This document shows positions 1-5,867 of a stretch of 6,137 bases of DNA, piece after piece. Where the stretch lies: contig DAOTZU010000066.1 of the NCBI GenBank assembly GCA_034433995.1, positions 1-6,137 on the forward strand, written 5' to 3'. The notes under the pieces were generated by a model. The model ran no database searches. It saw nothing but the letters and a program-made list of their open reading frames with translations, and was not told where the DNA came from. A program made the position numbers and the translations under genes. The stretch's first letter is position 1, and each line of letters starts with the position of its first letter. The DNA is from DAOTZU01 sp034433995 (GTDB taxonomy: Bacteria > Chloroflexota > Anaerolineae > UBA1429).

Positions 1-8
1 GGGATGGT

Positions 9-60
9 AAGCCCGCTCCGCGGGCTTGGCAAGCAGAGCCGTCGGATTCCATCCGACGGC
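9..60. repeat. Two tandem perfect hairpins with identical TCC loops
   Basis: The first hairpin (9-27) has arms AAGCCCGC and GCGGGCTT around a TCC loop. The second (38-60) has arms GCCGTCGGAT and ATCCGACGGC, also around TCC. Both stems are perfect, at 8 and 10 bp, and a 10-base spacer separates them. Neither is directly followed by a T tract on either strand; the nearest on the plus strand is TTTTT at 81-85, 20 bases past the second stem. They are therefore not classical intrinsic terminators. They could be the end of an upstream transcription unit, REP-like dispersed repeats, or a remnant of a hairpin-ended mobile element. The structure is certain from the sequence, but the role is unknown. 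Confidence 0.6.
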
Positions 61-108
61 GGGCAAGGCCTCTACGCCCCTTTTTCAACACCCTCATTGG
101 AAAAGGCT

Positions 109-137
109 TTGCCCCAAGGTATAGTCTGTGCTACAAT
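109..137 (+). promoter_or_regulatory. Predicted sigma-70-type promoter for the glycosyltransferase unit
   Basis: A TTGCCC hexamer (109-114) and a TACAAT hexamer (132-137) are separated by 17 bases. The -10 box matches the TATAAT consensus at five of six positions and the -35 matches TTGACA at four of six. Initiation would fall near 144, giving a leader of about 20 bases before the ATG at 165. This is the only good promoter match in the non-coding stretch. It has no experimental support. Confidence 0.5.
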
Positions 138-164
138 GCGGTCATCCCGGCAAGAAAGAATCCC

Positions 165-1085
165 ATGTTGGACCTAGCCATCGTCATTGTCAACTATAAC
201 ACCCGCGACCTCTTGCGCCGCTGTCTGCGTTCTTTGCCCCCGGCGGCGGGCGCGCTGAGCTATGAGGTCCTCGTGGTGGATAACTGCTCGCCGGATGGAA
301 GCGCAGCGATGGTGCGCGGCGAGTTCCCGTGGGTGCGCCTCATGGAAAGCGATCACAATGGCGGCTACGCCTATGCCAACAACCTGGGCTTGCGCGCCTT
401 GGGGTATGGTACATCCGAGACGATGGCCGTGTATCCCCGTTACGTGTTGCTGCTCAACCCGGATACCGAGGTGCCGCCCCAGGGCCTGGCCCAGATGGTG
501 GCGTTTATGGATGCGCATCCCGATGTGGGGGTGGCCGGGCCCAAGCTGGTGCGCCAAGATGGGAGCTTGGACAAGGCCTGCCGGCGCAGCTTTCCCACGC
601 CGGCGGTATCCTTTTACCGCCTCAGCGGGCTCAGCAGGCTCTTTCCCCGCAGCCGCCGCTTTGGGCGCTACAACCTCACCTACCTCGACGAAAATACCCA
701 GGCCGACGTGGATGCAGTGGTGGGGGCCTTTATGCTGCTGCGCCACGAGGCCCTGGCCCAGGCGGGCCTCTTGGACGAGGCCTTTTTCATGTATGGCGAG
801 GATCTTGACCTCTGTTATCGCATCAAGCAGCGGGGGTGGCGCGTGGTCTATTATCCGGCTGTGACGGTGCTCCATGTCAAGGGCGCCGCCAGCCGCCAGG
901 CCAGCCAGCGGGCCATCCGCGCTTTTTACGCGGCCATGCGCATTTTTCATGCCAAACACTATCGGCAGCGCACCTTTTTCCTCATCAATTGGTTCATTGA
1001 CCTGGGCGTTCCCGCGTTGTGCGCCGTGGCGCTCTTGGCCGATCGTTTGCGCCCCGCCGGACGCAAACGCGTGGCCTCCGCCTGA
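165..1085 (+). CDS. Family 2 glycosyltransferase (rhamnosyltransferase-like, WbbL type)
   Basis: This 306-residue cytoplasmic GT-A enzyme probably transfers a nucleotide-activated sugar to a lipid-linked surface glycan. It opens with the GT2 signature VNYNT (residues 9-13), followed by the nucleotide-binding strand VVDNCSPDGS (37-46) and NPDT (98-101), the DXD equivalent of this subfamily. The acceptor-side motif GAFMLLRHEA (187-196) and the catalytic-base segment FFMYGEDLDLC (207-217) come next, then His237 in the HVKG segment. A weakly hydrophobic C-terminal stretch (about 270-293) may associate with the membrane. Length and motif order suit WbbL-like enzymes. The SD before the ATG is poor (an A/G-rich AAGAAAGAA), but the start fits both the GT2 N-terminus and the upstream promoter. 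The gene ends 41 bases before the sugar-phosphate transferase gene, and the two are probably cotranscribed. Donor and acceptor cannot be read from sequence. Confidence 0.9.
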   Translation: MLDLAIVIVNYNTRDLLRRCLRSLPPAAGALSYEVLVVDNCSPDGSAAMVRGEFPWVRLMESDHNGGYAYANNLGLRALGYGTSETMAVYPRYVLLLNPDTEVPPQGLAQMVAFMDAHPDVGVAGPKLVRQDGSLDKACRRSFPTPAVSFYRLSGLSRLFPRSRRFGRYNLTYLDENTQADVDAVVGAFMLLRHEALAQAGLLDEAFFMYGEDLDLCYRIKQRGWRVVYYPAVTVLHVKGAASRQASQRAIRAFYAAMRIFHAKHYRQRTFFLINWFIDLGVPALCAVALLADRLRPAGRKRVASA

Positions 1086-1126
1086 AGCCTGGTAGCGCGA
1101 CCAAAGGTCCGGGGAGAGCGAACAAG

Positions 1127-2521
1127 ATGTCGCAGAGAATGAGGATCCTCCTCGCCCTGTTGACGGTGGCAGTGGACGTGTTCATGGCCACCTTGGCCTT
1201 CTATGTGGCCTACAATCTGCGGGCTTGGATCCCCTTCCCCGTGGAGTTGCGCTTGGGGCCGTTCCGCAATTATTTCGGCCTCCTTGCCGTACAGATTTTC
1301 AGCCTGTTGGGCACGTTTTTCTTTTATCGGCTCTACTATGTGCGCCACAGTGGCTCGCGCGTGGATCTCTTTTATGCCATCGTCTCTGCCGTCTCGCTGG
1401 CCACGGTCATCGCCACGGCTCTGGCCTATTTGATCTATCAAAGTGACCACGATCTCACCCGTGGCATGGTGCTCTACAACTGGGCCTTGACCATCGTGCT
1501 GGTGATCGTCGGGCGGGTGGGCACGGAATGGCTGCAGCGCCAGGTGCGCAGCAAATATCCGGAACGTCTCCTGTTGGTGGGCACGGGCGATGTGGCGCGG
1601 ATGATCTTGCAAAAGACCGTGCAAGCGCCGCAATTGGGCTACAAGGTCATCGGATTTGTGGAAGATACCGCTGCCGGCGAGATCGCCGGCGTCCCTGTCT
1701 TGGGCACGCGGGACCAGCTCCCCCAGATCATTCAGCGCCATGGCGTCCAGGAGGTGGTGATCGCATTGCCCCAGGCCAGCCACGAGGAGCTGCTGGATAT
1801 CATCTCCGCCTGCGAGAGCGCCCGGGCCACGGTGCGCATCTTTCCGGATCTCTTTCAAATCATCGCCTCCGAGATCAAGATCAGCGATCTGGATGGCCTG
1901 CCCCTGTTGACGGTCCGGGATGTGGCCCTTCGTGGCTGGAAGTTGGTGGTCAAGCGGGCGATGGACATATGCGTCAGCGCCGCGGGGTTGATCTTGCTCT
2001 CACCGCTGTTGCTTTTGATCGCCCTGCTGATCAAGCTGGATTCCAAGGGGCCGGTGTTCTACCCTCAGTTGCGGGTGGGGTTGGATGGCAAGCCGTTCGC
2101 CATGCTCAAGTTTCGCTCCATGCGCATGGATGCGGAAAAGGATAGCGGCCCCGTTTGGGCCACCGCCGATGACCCGCGCCGCACCCGCTTGGGGACCTTT
2201 TTGCGCAAAACCTCCCTGGACGAGCTGCCCCAGTTGATCAACGTGCTCCTGGGCGAGATGAGTTTGGTGGGGCCACGGCCCGAACGGCCCATCTTTGTGG
2301 AACAGTTCCGCCAGGTGGTGCCGCGCTACATGGAGCGACACAAGGAAAAGGCGGGGATGACAGGTTGGGCCCAAGTGAACGGCCTCCGGGGGGATACCTC
2401 CATCGTGGAGCGCACCAAGTACGACTTGTATTACATCGAGCACTGGTCTTTGCTGTTCGATATCAAGATCATCTTGCGCACCATCCTGAACCAGTTTCGC
2501 GGCGATCGCAACGCCTACTGA
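1127..2521 (+). CDS. Polyprenyl-phosphate sugar-1-phosphate transferase (exopolysaccharide initiation)
   Basis: This 464-residue integral membrane enzyme belongs to the WbaP/WcaJ-like family. It transfers a sugar-1-phosphate (often glucose or galactose) from its UDP form to undecaprenyl phosphate, the first step of exopolysaccharide or O-antigen assembly. The N-terminal half has four hydrophobic segments (about 7-30, 50-70, 83-104 and 117-132). A soluble Rossmann-like region with VGTGD (151-155) follows, then a further membrane segment (about 283-303). The C-terminal catalytic domain has KRAMDI (276-281), KFRSM (328-332), the DE dyad in SLDELPQL (Asp365-Glu366), LVGPRPERP (380-388) and GMTGWAQVNGLRG (410-422). 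All key blocks are intact. The ATG at 1127 follows a GGGGAG SD (1111-1116). The frame is open back to 1019, but that Arg/Gly-rich extension would overlap the glycosyltransferase and is rejected. The substrate sugar is not determinable here. Confidence 0.93.
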   Translation: MSQRMRILLALLTVAVDVFMATLAFYVAYNLRAWIPFPVELRLGPFRNYFGLLAVQIFSLLGTFFFYRLYYVRHSGSRVDLFYAIVSAVSLATVIATALAYLIYQSDHDLTRGMVLYNWALTIVLVIVGRVGTEWLQRQVRSKYPERLLLVGTGDVARMILQKTVQAPQLGYKVIGFVEDTAAGEIAGVPVLGTRDQLPQIIQRHGVQEVVIALPQASHEELLDIISACESARATVRIFPDLFQIIASEIKISDLDGLPLLTVRDVALRGWKLVVKRAMDICVSAAGLILLSPLLLLIALLIKLDSKGPVFYPQLRVGLDGKPFAMLKFRSMRMDAEKDSGPVWATADDPRRTRLGTFLRKTSLDELPQLINVLLGEMSLVGPRPERPIFVEQFRQVVPRYMERHKEKAGMTGWAQVNGLRGDTSIVERTKYDLYYIEHWSLLFDIKIILRTILNQFRGDRNAY

Positions 2522-2536
2522 GAGGCATAGAAGAGC

Positions 2537-2577
2537 AGCGCCGGCGGAATCCGTCTGGACCCGCCGGCGCTTTGTTT
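2537..2577 (+). terminator. Intrinsic terminator of the polysaccharide unit, between convergent genes
   Basis: Arms AGCGCCGGCGG (2537-2547) and CCGCCGGCGCT (2561-2571) form an 11-bp perfect GC-rich stem, with TTTGTTT running from its 3' end (2571-2577). The 13-base loop can form a small inner TCC/GGA pairing. The element begins 15 bases after the transferase stop and ends 18 bases before the stop of the opposing gene. On the minus strand the stem is followed only by a mixed pyrimidine stretch (TGCTCTTCT), so it is probably weak or inactive in that direction. Confidence 0.85.
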
Positions 2578-2594
2578 GCTCCCTGCCGGGCAAT

Positions 2595-3608
2595 TTACCA
2601 GCCCTTTGCCTCCAGCCATTGCCGCATGGTAGGATCATCGGCATAGGAATTATCCAGCTCCACCCGCCACCATTCGTAGTGTACCAGTTTGCCGCGCTTA
2701 TCAAAGTATAGGTACCCCACGCCGACGCGCTCGCCCGCATGGCCGAGCTGGGTCCAATCGGCATGGAGGAGCACCGTCCCCGTGCTCTCGATGACCAAGG
2801 GTTTATCCAGCACGTCGTTCGTCCCGCAGAGGATGACGTCAATGCCCTTCACCTCCTCGGCGAGGCGGCGGTTGGCCTCCTGGCCGGCCCGGGAGAGGAG
2901 GATGATGATATCCGCCTGGCGTTGCACTTCGGGCAAGATGCTCTTGGCTGCCTCCACGGGGTCGGTCACATAAAAATTGCTGTTGTTCAGCGGTTCGGTC
3001 AACCCCACCAGGCCCACCTTGTGGTTGGGCACATCGAGGATGGCATACGGCTGGGCGATGCGTTCCTGGGTGCCGGTGATGTAGGCGTTGGCGGAGATGA
3101 TGGGAAAGTGGGCCTCGCCCATCCGCTGGCGGATTTCGTCAGGGGTGAGATAGGTGAGGTCCAGCTTGCCCAGGGTCATCGCCTGGTAACCCATGAGATT
3201 GTACGCCTCGATGGTGCTCTGGCCCTTGGTCGCCTTGGCCGGGTGACGGTCATACAAGAGGGAGTTGCCCACATCCAAGACCAAGGTGGTGCCGCTGCGT
3301 TGTTGTTGCTGGCGGATCAAAGTGGCTCGCCGAGCCACGCCCCCCAACTGGGGGCCGCCTCAACTGCCGCAGACGCTGAGATAGCCCCAGGTGTCGTTGG
3401 TGTGCACCACCGTCAGCGCCAGGATGTCCTTGCCTTTGGGCACCTGGTTCGGTTTGAGGGCAGCGCTCTTGGGGGCGGGGTTAAAGATCCATAGCATCGC
3501 CGCCGAAAACACCACGAAAGCCAGGAAAAAGCCGGCTCCCCAAAGCAAGTCACGGCGCGCCTGAGAGGGCGGCCGCTGTGCAGCTGGTTGTGGGGCATCG
3601 TTGCTCAT
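2595..3608 (-). CDS. Candidate selenoprotein: membrane-anchored UshA/5'-nucleotidase-like protein with in-frame TGA (CxxU)
   Basis: The ATG at 3608 has a strong AGGAGGAG SD. The frame runs 82 codons to a TGA (3360-3362) and then continues in the same frame for 254 sense codons to TAA, giving 337 residues if the TGA is decoded. Residues 21-42 form one membrane helix after a basic ARRD, so the rest should lie outside the membrane. The UshA-like metallophosphatase pattern spans the TGA: HTNDTWG (69-75) before it, and LGGVARRAT (88-96), VLDVGN (110-115), the GYQAMTLGK block (about 140-148) and ILCGTND (259-265) after it. The TGA is residue 83 in Cys80-Gly-Ser-TGA, suggesting selenocysteine in a CxxU redox centre. 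The usual metal ligands look substituted, so nucleotidase activity is doubtful. This is the last operon gene, 12 bases after the aminotransferase. The alternative is a nonsense-mutated pseudogene. Family assignment is confident; read-through is inferred. Confidence 0.75.
3311..3359 (-). promoter_or_regulatory. Candidate bacterial SECIS element / three-way junction directly after the TGA
   Basis: In the mRNA sense, the hairpin GTGGCTC-GGC-GAGCCAC (3338 down to 3322) has a perfect 7-bp stem and a GGC loop. The loop starts 28 bases after the TGA. Bacterial SECIS elements are known to have a short apical loop with a G in its first two positions, about 16-37 bases after the UGA, and this fits. A second hairpin lies between it and the TGA: CCCCC (3354-3350), loop AGTT, GGGGG (3345-3341). 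GGCGG (3359-3355) can pair with CCGCC (3315-3311) to enclose both as a three-way junction that starts at the base after the TGA. No bulged U like that of E. coli fdhF is evident. High GC makes chance pairing easy, so confidence is moderate. Confidence 0.5.
3360..3362 (-). other. In-frame TGA, putative selenocysteine codon (residue 83)
   Basis: The codon series around it reads V-C-G-S-TGA-G-G-P-Q-L-G-G-V-A-R-R. No frame change is needed to pass it, and it is the only stop between the ATG at 3608 and the TAA at 2595. TGA is a normal terminator for the glycosyltransferase, the sugar-phosphate transferase and the ABC ATPase here, and Trp is encoded by TGG, so a genome-wide code change is not the explanation. 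The Cys three residues earlier gives the CxxU spacing common in redox selenoproteins. Confidence 0.7.
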
Positions 3609-3614
3609 GCGTCA

Positions 3615-3622
3615 CTCCTCCT
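3615..3622 (-). promoter_or_regulatory. Strong SD of the candidate selenoprotein gene, overlapping the upstream stop
   Basis: AGGAGGAG (3622 down to 3615) lies 6 bases before the ATG at 3608. It shares bases with the TAG stop (3623-3621) of the aminotransferase, so the ribosome leaving that gene ends on the next ribosome binding site. This implies translational coupling, and it argues that the downstream reading frame is still under selection for expression. Confidence 0.85.
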
Positions 3623-5015
3623 ATCCTTCTGCTACCACGCGCTGGGCAAAGGCATCAAAGGCCTCCAGAACGCGGGCCAGTTCCTCATCGGTGTGGCTCA
3701 AAGACAAGGCGCCCAGGCCATGGACCACGTTCACGCCGTGCAACAAGAGCCCCACTTTGAGGGCCTGTTCCTTCAACACCGTGTCGCACAGGCGGGCGTC
3801 GGTCATGTCTTCCGCCGAGGTGGGGTAATGGTCCTCGCGCAGGGGAAAGTACAGCGAGGCCAGGGAGCCGCCCGGCACCACGCCGTTCCCATCGCCGGTG
3901 CAGCGCGCCAAGATGCCCCGCGCGGCCAAGACCTGTTCGATCCCTCGGCGCAACCGCTCGGTGCGGGCGGCCAAAGCGGGATAGATCTCGTGCTCATGGG
4001 CGAGGAGGTGCCTGATCATCACCAGGCCGGCCAAAAGCGAGAGAGGGTGCCCGGAGAAGGTGCCGCCGTTGAACCACACCCGCTTGGGCGATTTCTGGCT
4101 CGCCAGATCCAGCACATCGCCCCGGCCCGCCACGGCGGCGATGGGCATCCCCCCGCCGACGATCTTGCCAAAGATGGAAAGGTCAGCCTTGACCCCATAA
4201 AACCGCTGCACCCCCGCCGCGCAATAGCGGAAGCCGGTGATCACCTCATCCAACAACAGGAGCGCGCCGTATTTCTCGGTCAGCTCCCGCGCCGTGGCCA
4301 TGAACTCGGCGGAGGCGGGCACGAAACCGGCCTCGGCCATGCACGGCTCAAAGATGAAACAGGCGATCCGATCGCCCAAGGAGCGAAAGAGCTTGCGCAG
4401 GTTCTCCACATCGTTGTACCGGGTCAACACCACCTCTTCGGCGATGCTGGTGGGCATGCCTTGGGAATCCACGCGGTCAAAGCCGCCGTTGGAACGGGCG
4501 ACGCCCTTCAAGGCAAAGGGGTTGGCCCCATGCCAACCGCCGGTCACCTTCACCACCAATTGCCGGCCGGTAAAGGCCCGGGCCAACATGATGGCGTACA
4601 TGGTGGCCAAGGTGCCCGCTGTGGTCAGCCGCACCCGCTCCGCGTCCACCGCCTTGGCCAGGGTGAGGGCGAACTCGGTCTGGAGCTCTTCGGGGAACCC
4701 CGCGTGCAGCCCATAGCCCCTCTCCAGGGCGGCGATGAGGGCCTCACGGACGACGGCCGGGTTATGCCCCAGGATGTTGGCATAATGCCCCTGCCAAAAA
4801 TCAATGATGCGGTGTCCGTCCAGGTCGGTCACATACGCCCCTTCGGCGGAGACGATGCGAAAGGGATAGGGGGCAAAGAGCCGCGCATTATGGCTGATGC
4901 CATCCACCAGCACCGTGCTGGCCCGCTCATGGGCCGCTCGGGAGCGCGGGAAGGCGGCCTCGTAATCTCGATAGAGGCTCGCCAACAAGCGTTCATGGGT
5001 CCGTGGTGCGTTCAA
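3621..5015 (-). CDS. Class III PLP-dependent aminotransferase, glutamate-1-semialdehyde aminomutase-like
   Basis: This 464-residue cytoplasmic fold-type I PLP enzyme transfers or shifts an amino group on an unidentified substrate. Visible motifs are the N-terminal domain YVTDLDGHRIIDFWQGHYAN (61-80), the cofactor-contact segment GGWHG (159-163), FEP (222-224), LLLDEVITGFR (253-263) with Asp256 to pair with the pyridine nitrogen, Lys284 in IFGKIVGGGMP (281-291) as the Schiff-base lysine, and GGTFSGHPL (317-325). The phosphate-binding block, usually SGTEA in GSA aminomutases, reads AGTLA (133-137), so this is probably not a housekeeping HemL. It is also longer than HemL (about 430 residues). 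The start is TTG at 5015, chosen because GAGGAG lies 6 bases upstream and the N-terminus is collinear with the family. The gene is 21 bases after the permease and 12 bases before the candidate selenoprotein gene. Class assignment is firm; substrate is unknown. Confidence 0.9.
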   Translation of the reverse strand: MNAPRTHERLLASLYRDYEAAFPRSRAAHERASTVLVDGISHNARLFAPYPFRIVSAEGAYVTDLDGHRIIDFWQGHYANILGHNPAVVREALIAALERGYGLHAGFPEELQTEFALTLAKAVDAERVRLTTAGTLATMYAIMLARAFTGRQLVVKVTGGWHGANPFALKGVARSNGGFDRVDSQGMPTSIAEEVVLTRYNDVENLRKLFRSLGDRIACFIFEPCMAEAGFVPASAEFMATARELTEKYGALLLLDEVITGFRYCAAGVQRFYGVKADLSIFGKIVGGGMPIAAVAGRGDVLDLASQKSPKRVWFNGGTFSGHPLSLLAGLVMIRHLLAHEHEIYPALAARTERLRRGIEQVLAARGILARCTGDGNGVVPGGSLASLYFPLREDHYPTSAEDMTDARLCDTVLKEQALKVGLLLHGVNVVHGLGALSLSHTDEELARVLEAFDAFAQRVVAEG

Positions 5016-5021
5016 AGGAAG

Positions 5022-5027
5022 CTCCTC
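5022..5027 (-). promoter_or_regulatory. SD supporting the TTG start of the aminotransferase
   Basis: GAGGAG (5027 down to 5022) is spaced 6 bases from the TTG at 5015-5013. No comparable SD precedes another in-frame start nearby, so this site decides the unusual TTG initiation codon. It lies in the 21-base gap after the permease stop. Confidence 0.8.
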
Positions 5028-5036
5028 AAGAAAAGT

Positions 5037-5867
5037 CTAGATCCGGGCGATGATCTCGCCGCGGGCAAAGGTCTTGGCTCCGATCCAGATCAGCCAGGCG
5101 CCGATGACGCCGACGAACAGGCCGATGATCACCAACAAGCCCACGCCCAGGAAAAAGAGGCCGCTCACCTGGCCGATCATCATAAAGACGATGGGCAACA
5201 CCAGCGCCCCGCTTAACTGCTGCGCCTCCATGAATCCTTTGGCCTTGGAGGAGATGAGCACCGTCGCCCCCAGCCCGGCCAGGGAGATGGCCGGTGCCAC
5301 CCAAAAGACCAACGGCCACCAGGTGACCACCGGGAAAAAGAGCCGCCCCATCACCTTGTATCCGGCCAGGTTCACCACCAGGCCATAGACCAGAAACGAG
5401 GCGATATCGATCACCAGGGCCGGGACAAAGGCCACCAACAGCTTGGCCATGATCAGCTCGGTATCGCTGAGGGGAGTGTAGAGCAGCCCCTCCAGGGTCT
5501 TGCGCTCCTTTTCGCCGGCAAAGCTATCTGCCCCCAGGATGCTCGAAACCATCAGCGGCACGATGAGGAACATGGGCGCAAAAAGATAATTGGCGCTCAA
5601 CATGACCCAACTTTGGATGGGGGTCAGCTCCTGCAAGGGGCGCTTGAACTCCTCCGGCATGGCCCTGAAAAGGCCGGCCAGGTCGTTGCTCTCGGATTCG
5701 AACTCGGCCGGGCTGAGCATGCTGGGCAAAAGGATCAATACCAGGGGCAAGATCACGGTGAACATCGCCGGCACGATGATCATCGGTAGCCAGATCATCT
5801 TGTTCTGCACCACCTGGCGCAGATCCTTGCGCATGATCGCGCCCATGCCCCGCCAATTCCAGCTCAT
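5037..5867 (-). CDS. ABC-2 type transporter permease
   Basis: This 276-residue integral membrane protein is the channel half of an ABC exporter. Six hydrophobic segments are visible (about 25-48, 88-112, 141-165, 181-205, 220-239 and 241-262). An acidic extracytoplasmic loop (about 50-88) separates the first two. The cytoplasmic coupling segment between helices 2 and 3 is the conserved AGEKERKTLEGLLYTPLS (117-134), typical of ABC-2/NatB-like permeases. The N-terminal MRKDLRQ (12-18) is the usual amphipathic cytoplasmic lead-in. The ATG at 5867 overlaps the ATPase stop by four bases (ATGA) and has a GAGG SD 6 bases away, so the two subunits are translationally coupled. Exported substrate is unknown; candidates in this family include ions, antibiotics, peptides and polysaccharide-related molecules. 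Confidence 0.9.
   Translation of the reverse strand: MSWNWRGMGAIMRKDLRQVVQNKMIWLPMIIVPAMFTVILPLVLILLPSMLSPAEFESESNDLAGLFRAMPEEFKRPLQELTPIQSWVMLSANYLFAPMFLIVPLMVSSILGADSFAGEKERKTLEGLLYTPLSDTELIMAKLLVAFVPALVIDIASFLVYGLVVNLAGYKVMGRLFFPVVTWWPLVFWVAPAISLAGLGATVLISSKAKGFMEAQQLSGALVLPIVFMMIGQVSGLFFLGVGLLVIIGLFVGVIGAWLIWIGAKTFARGEIIARI

Noticed and set aside
61..85. Intrinsic terminator formed by GGGC (61-64) and GCCC (76-79) before TTTTT
   Set aside because: The stem is only 4 bp with an 11-base loop, too weak to call despite the T run.
1019..1126. N-terminal extension of the sugar-phosphate transferase to 1019
   Set aside because: The added residues are Arg/Gly-rich, overlap the glycosyltransferase and lack family similarity. 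The ATG at 1127 has an SD and begins at the usual membrane N-terminus.
959..1858. Minus-strand open frame of 299 codons across the start of the sugar-phosphate transferase
   Set aside because: It lies antisense to a clearly conserved enzyme, has low-complexity His/Gln/Asp-rich content and no family signature.
2000..2842. Minus-strand open frame of 280 codons spanning the convergent junction
   Set aside because: It crosses the strong terminator and overlaps both the transferase catalytic domain and the UshA-like gene in other frames. Its composition is that of a shadow frame.
2595..3608. Two separate genes (a short N-terminal membrane peptide and a TTG-started metallophosphatase)
   Set aside because: The halves are exactly in frame, carry complementary parts of one family pattern on either side of the TGA, and the second would lack the HTND strand that begins the fold.
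3588..5216. Long plus-strand open frame of 542 codons antisense to the aminotransferase
   Set aside because: Its translation is rich in His, Gly, Gln and Ala with no recognisable domain, as expected for the complement of a GC-rich gene. The minus-strand frame has full class III motifs and a good SD.
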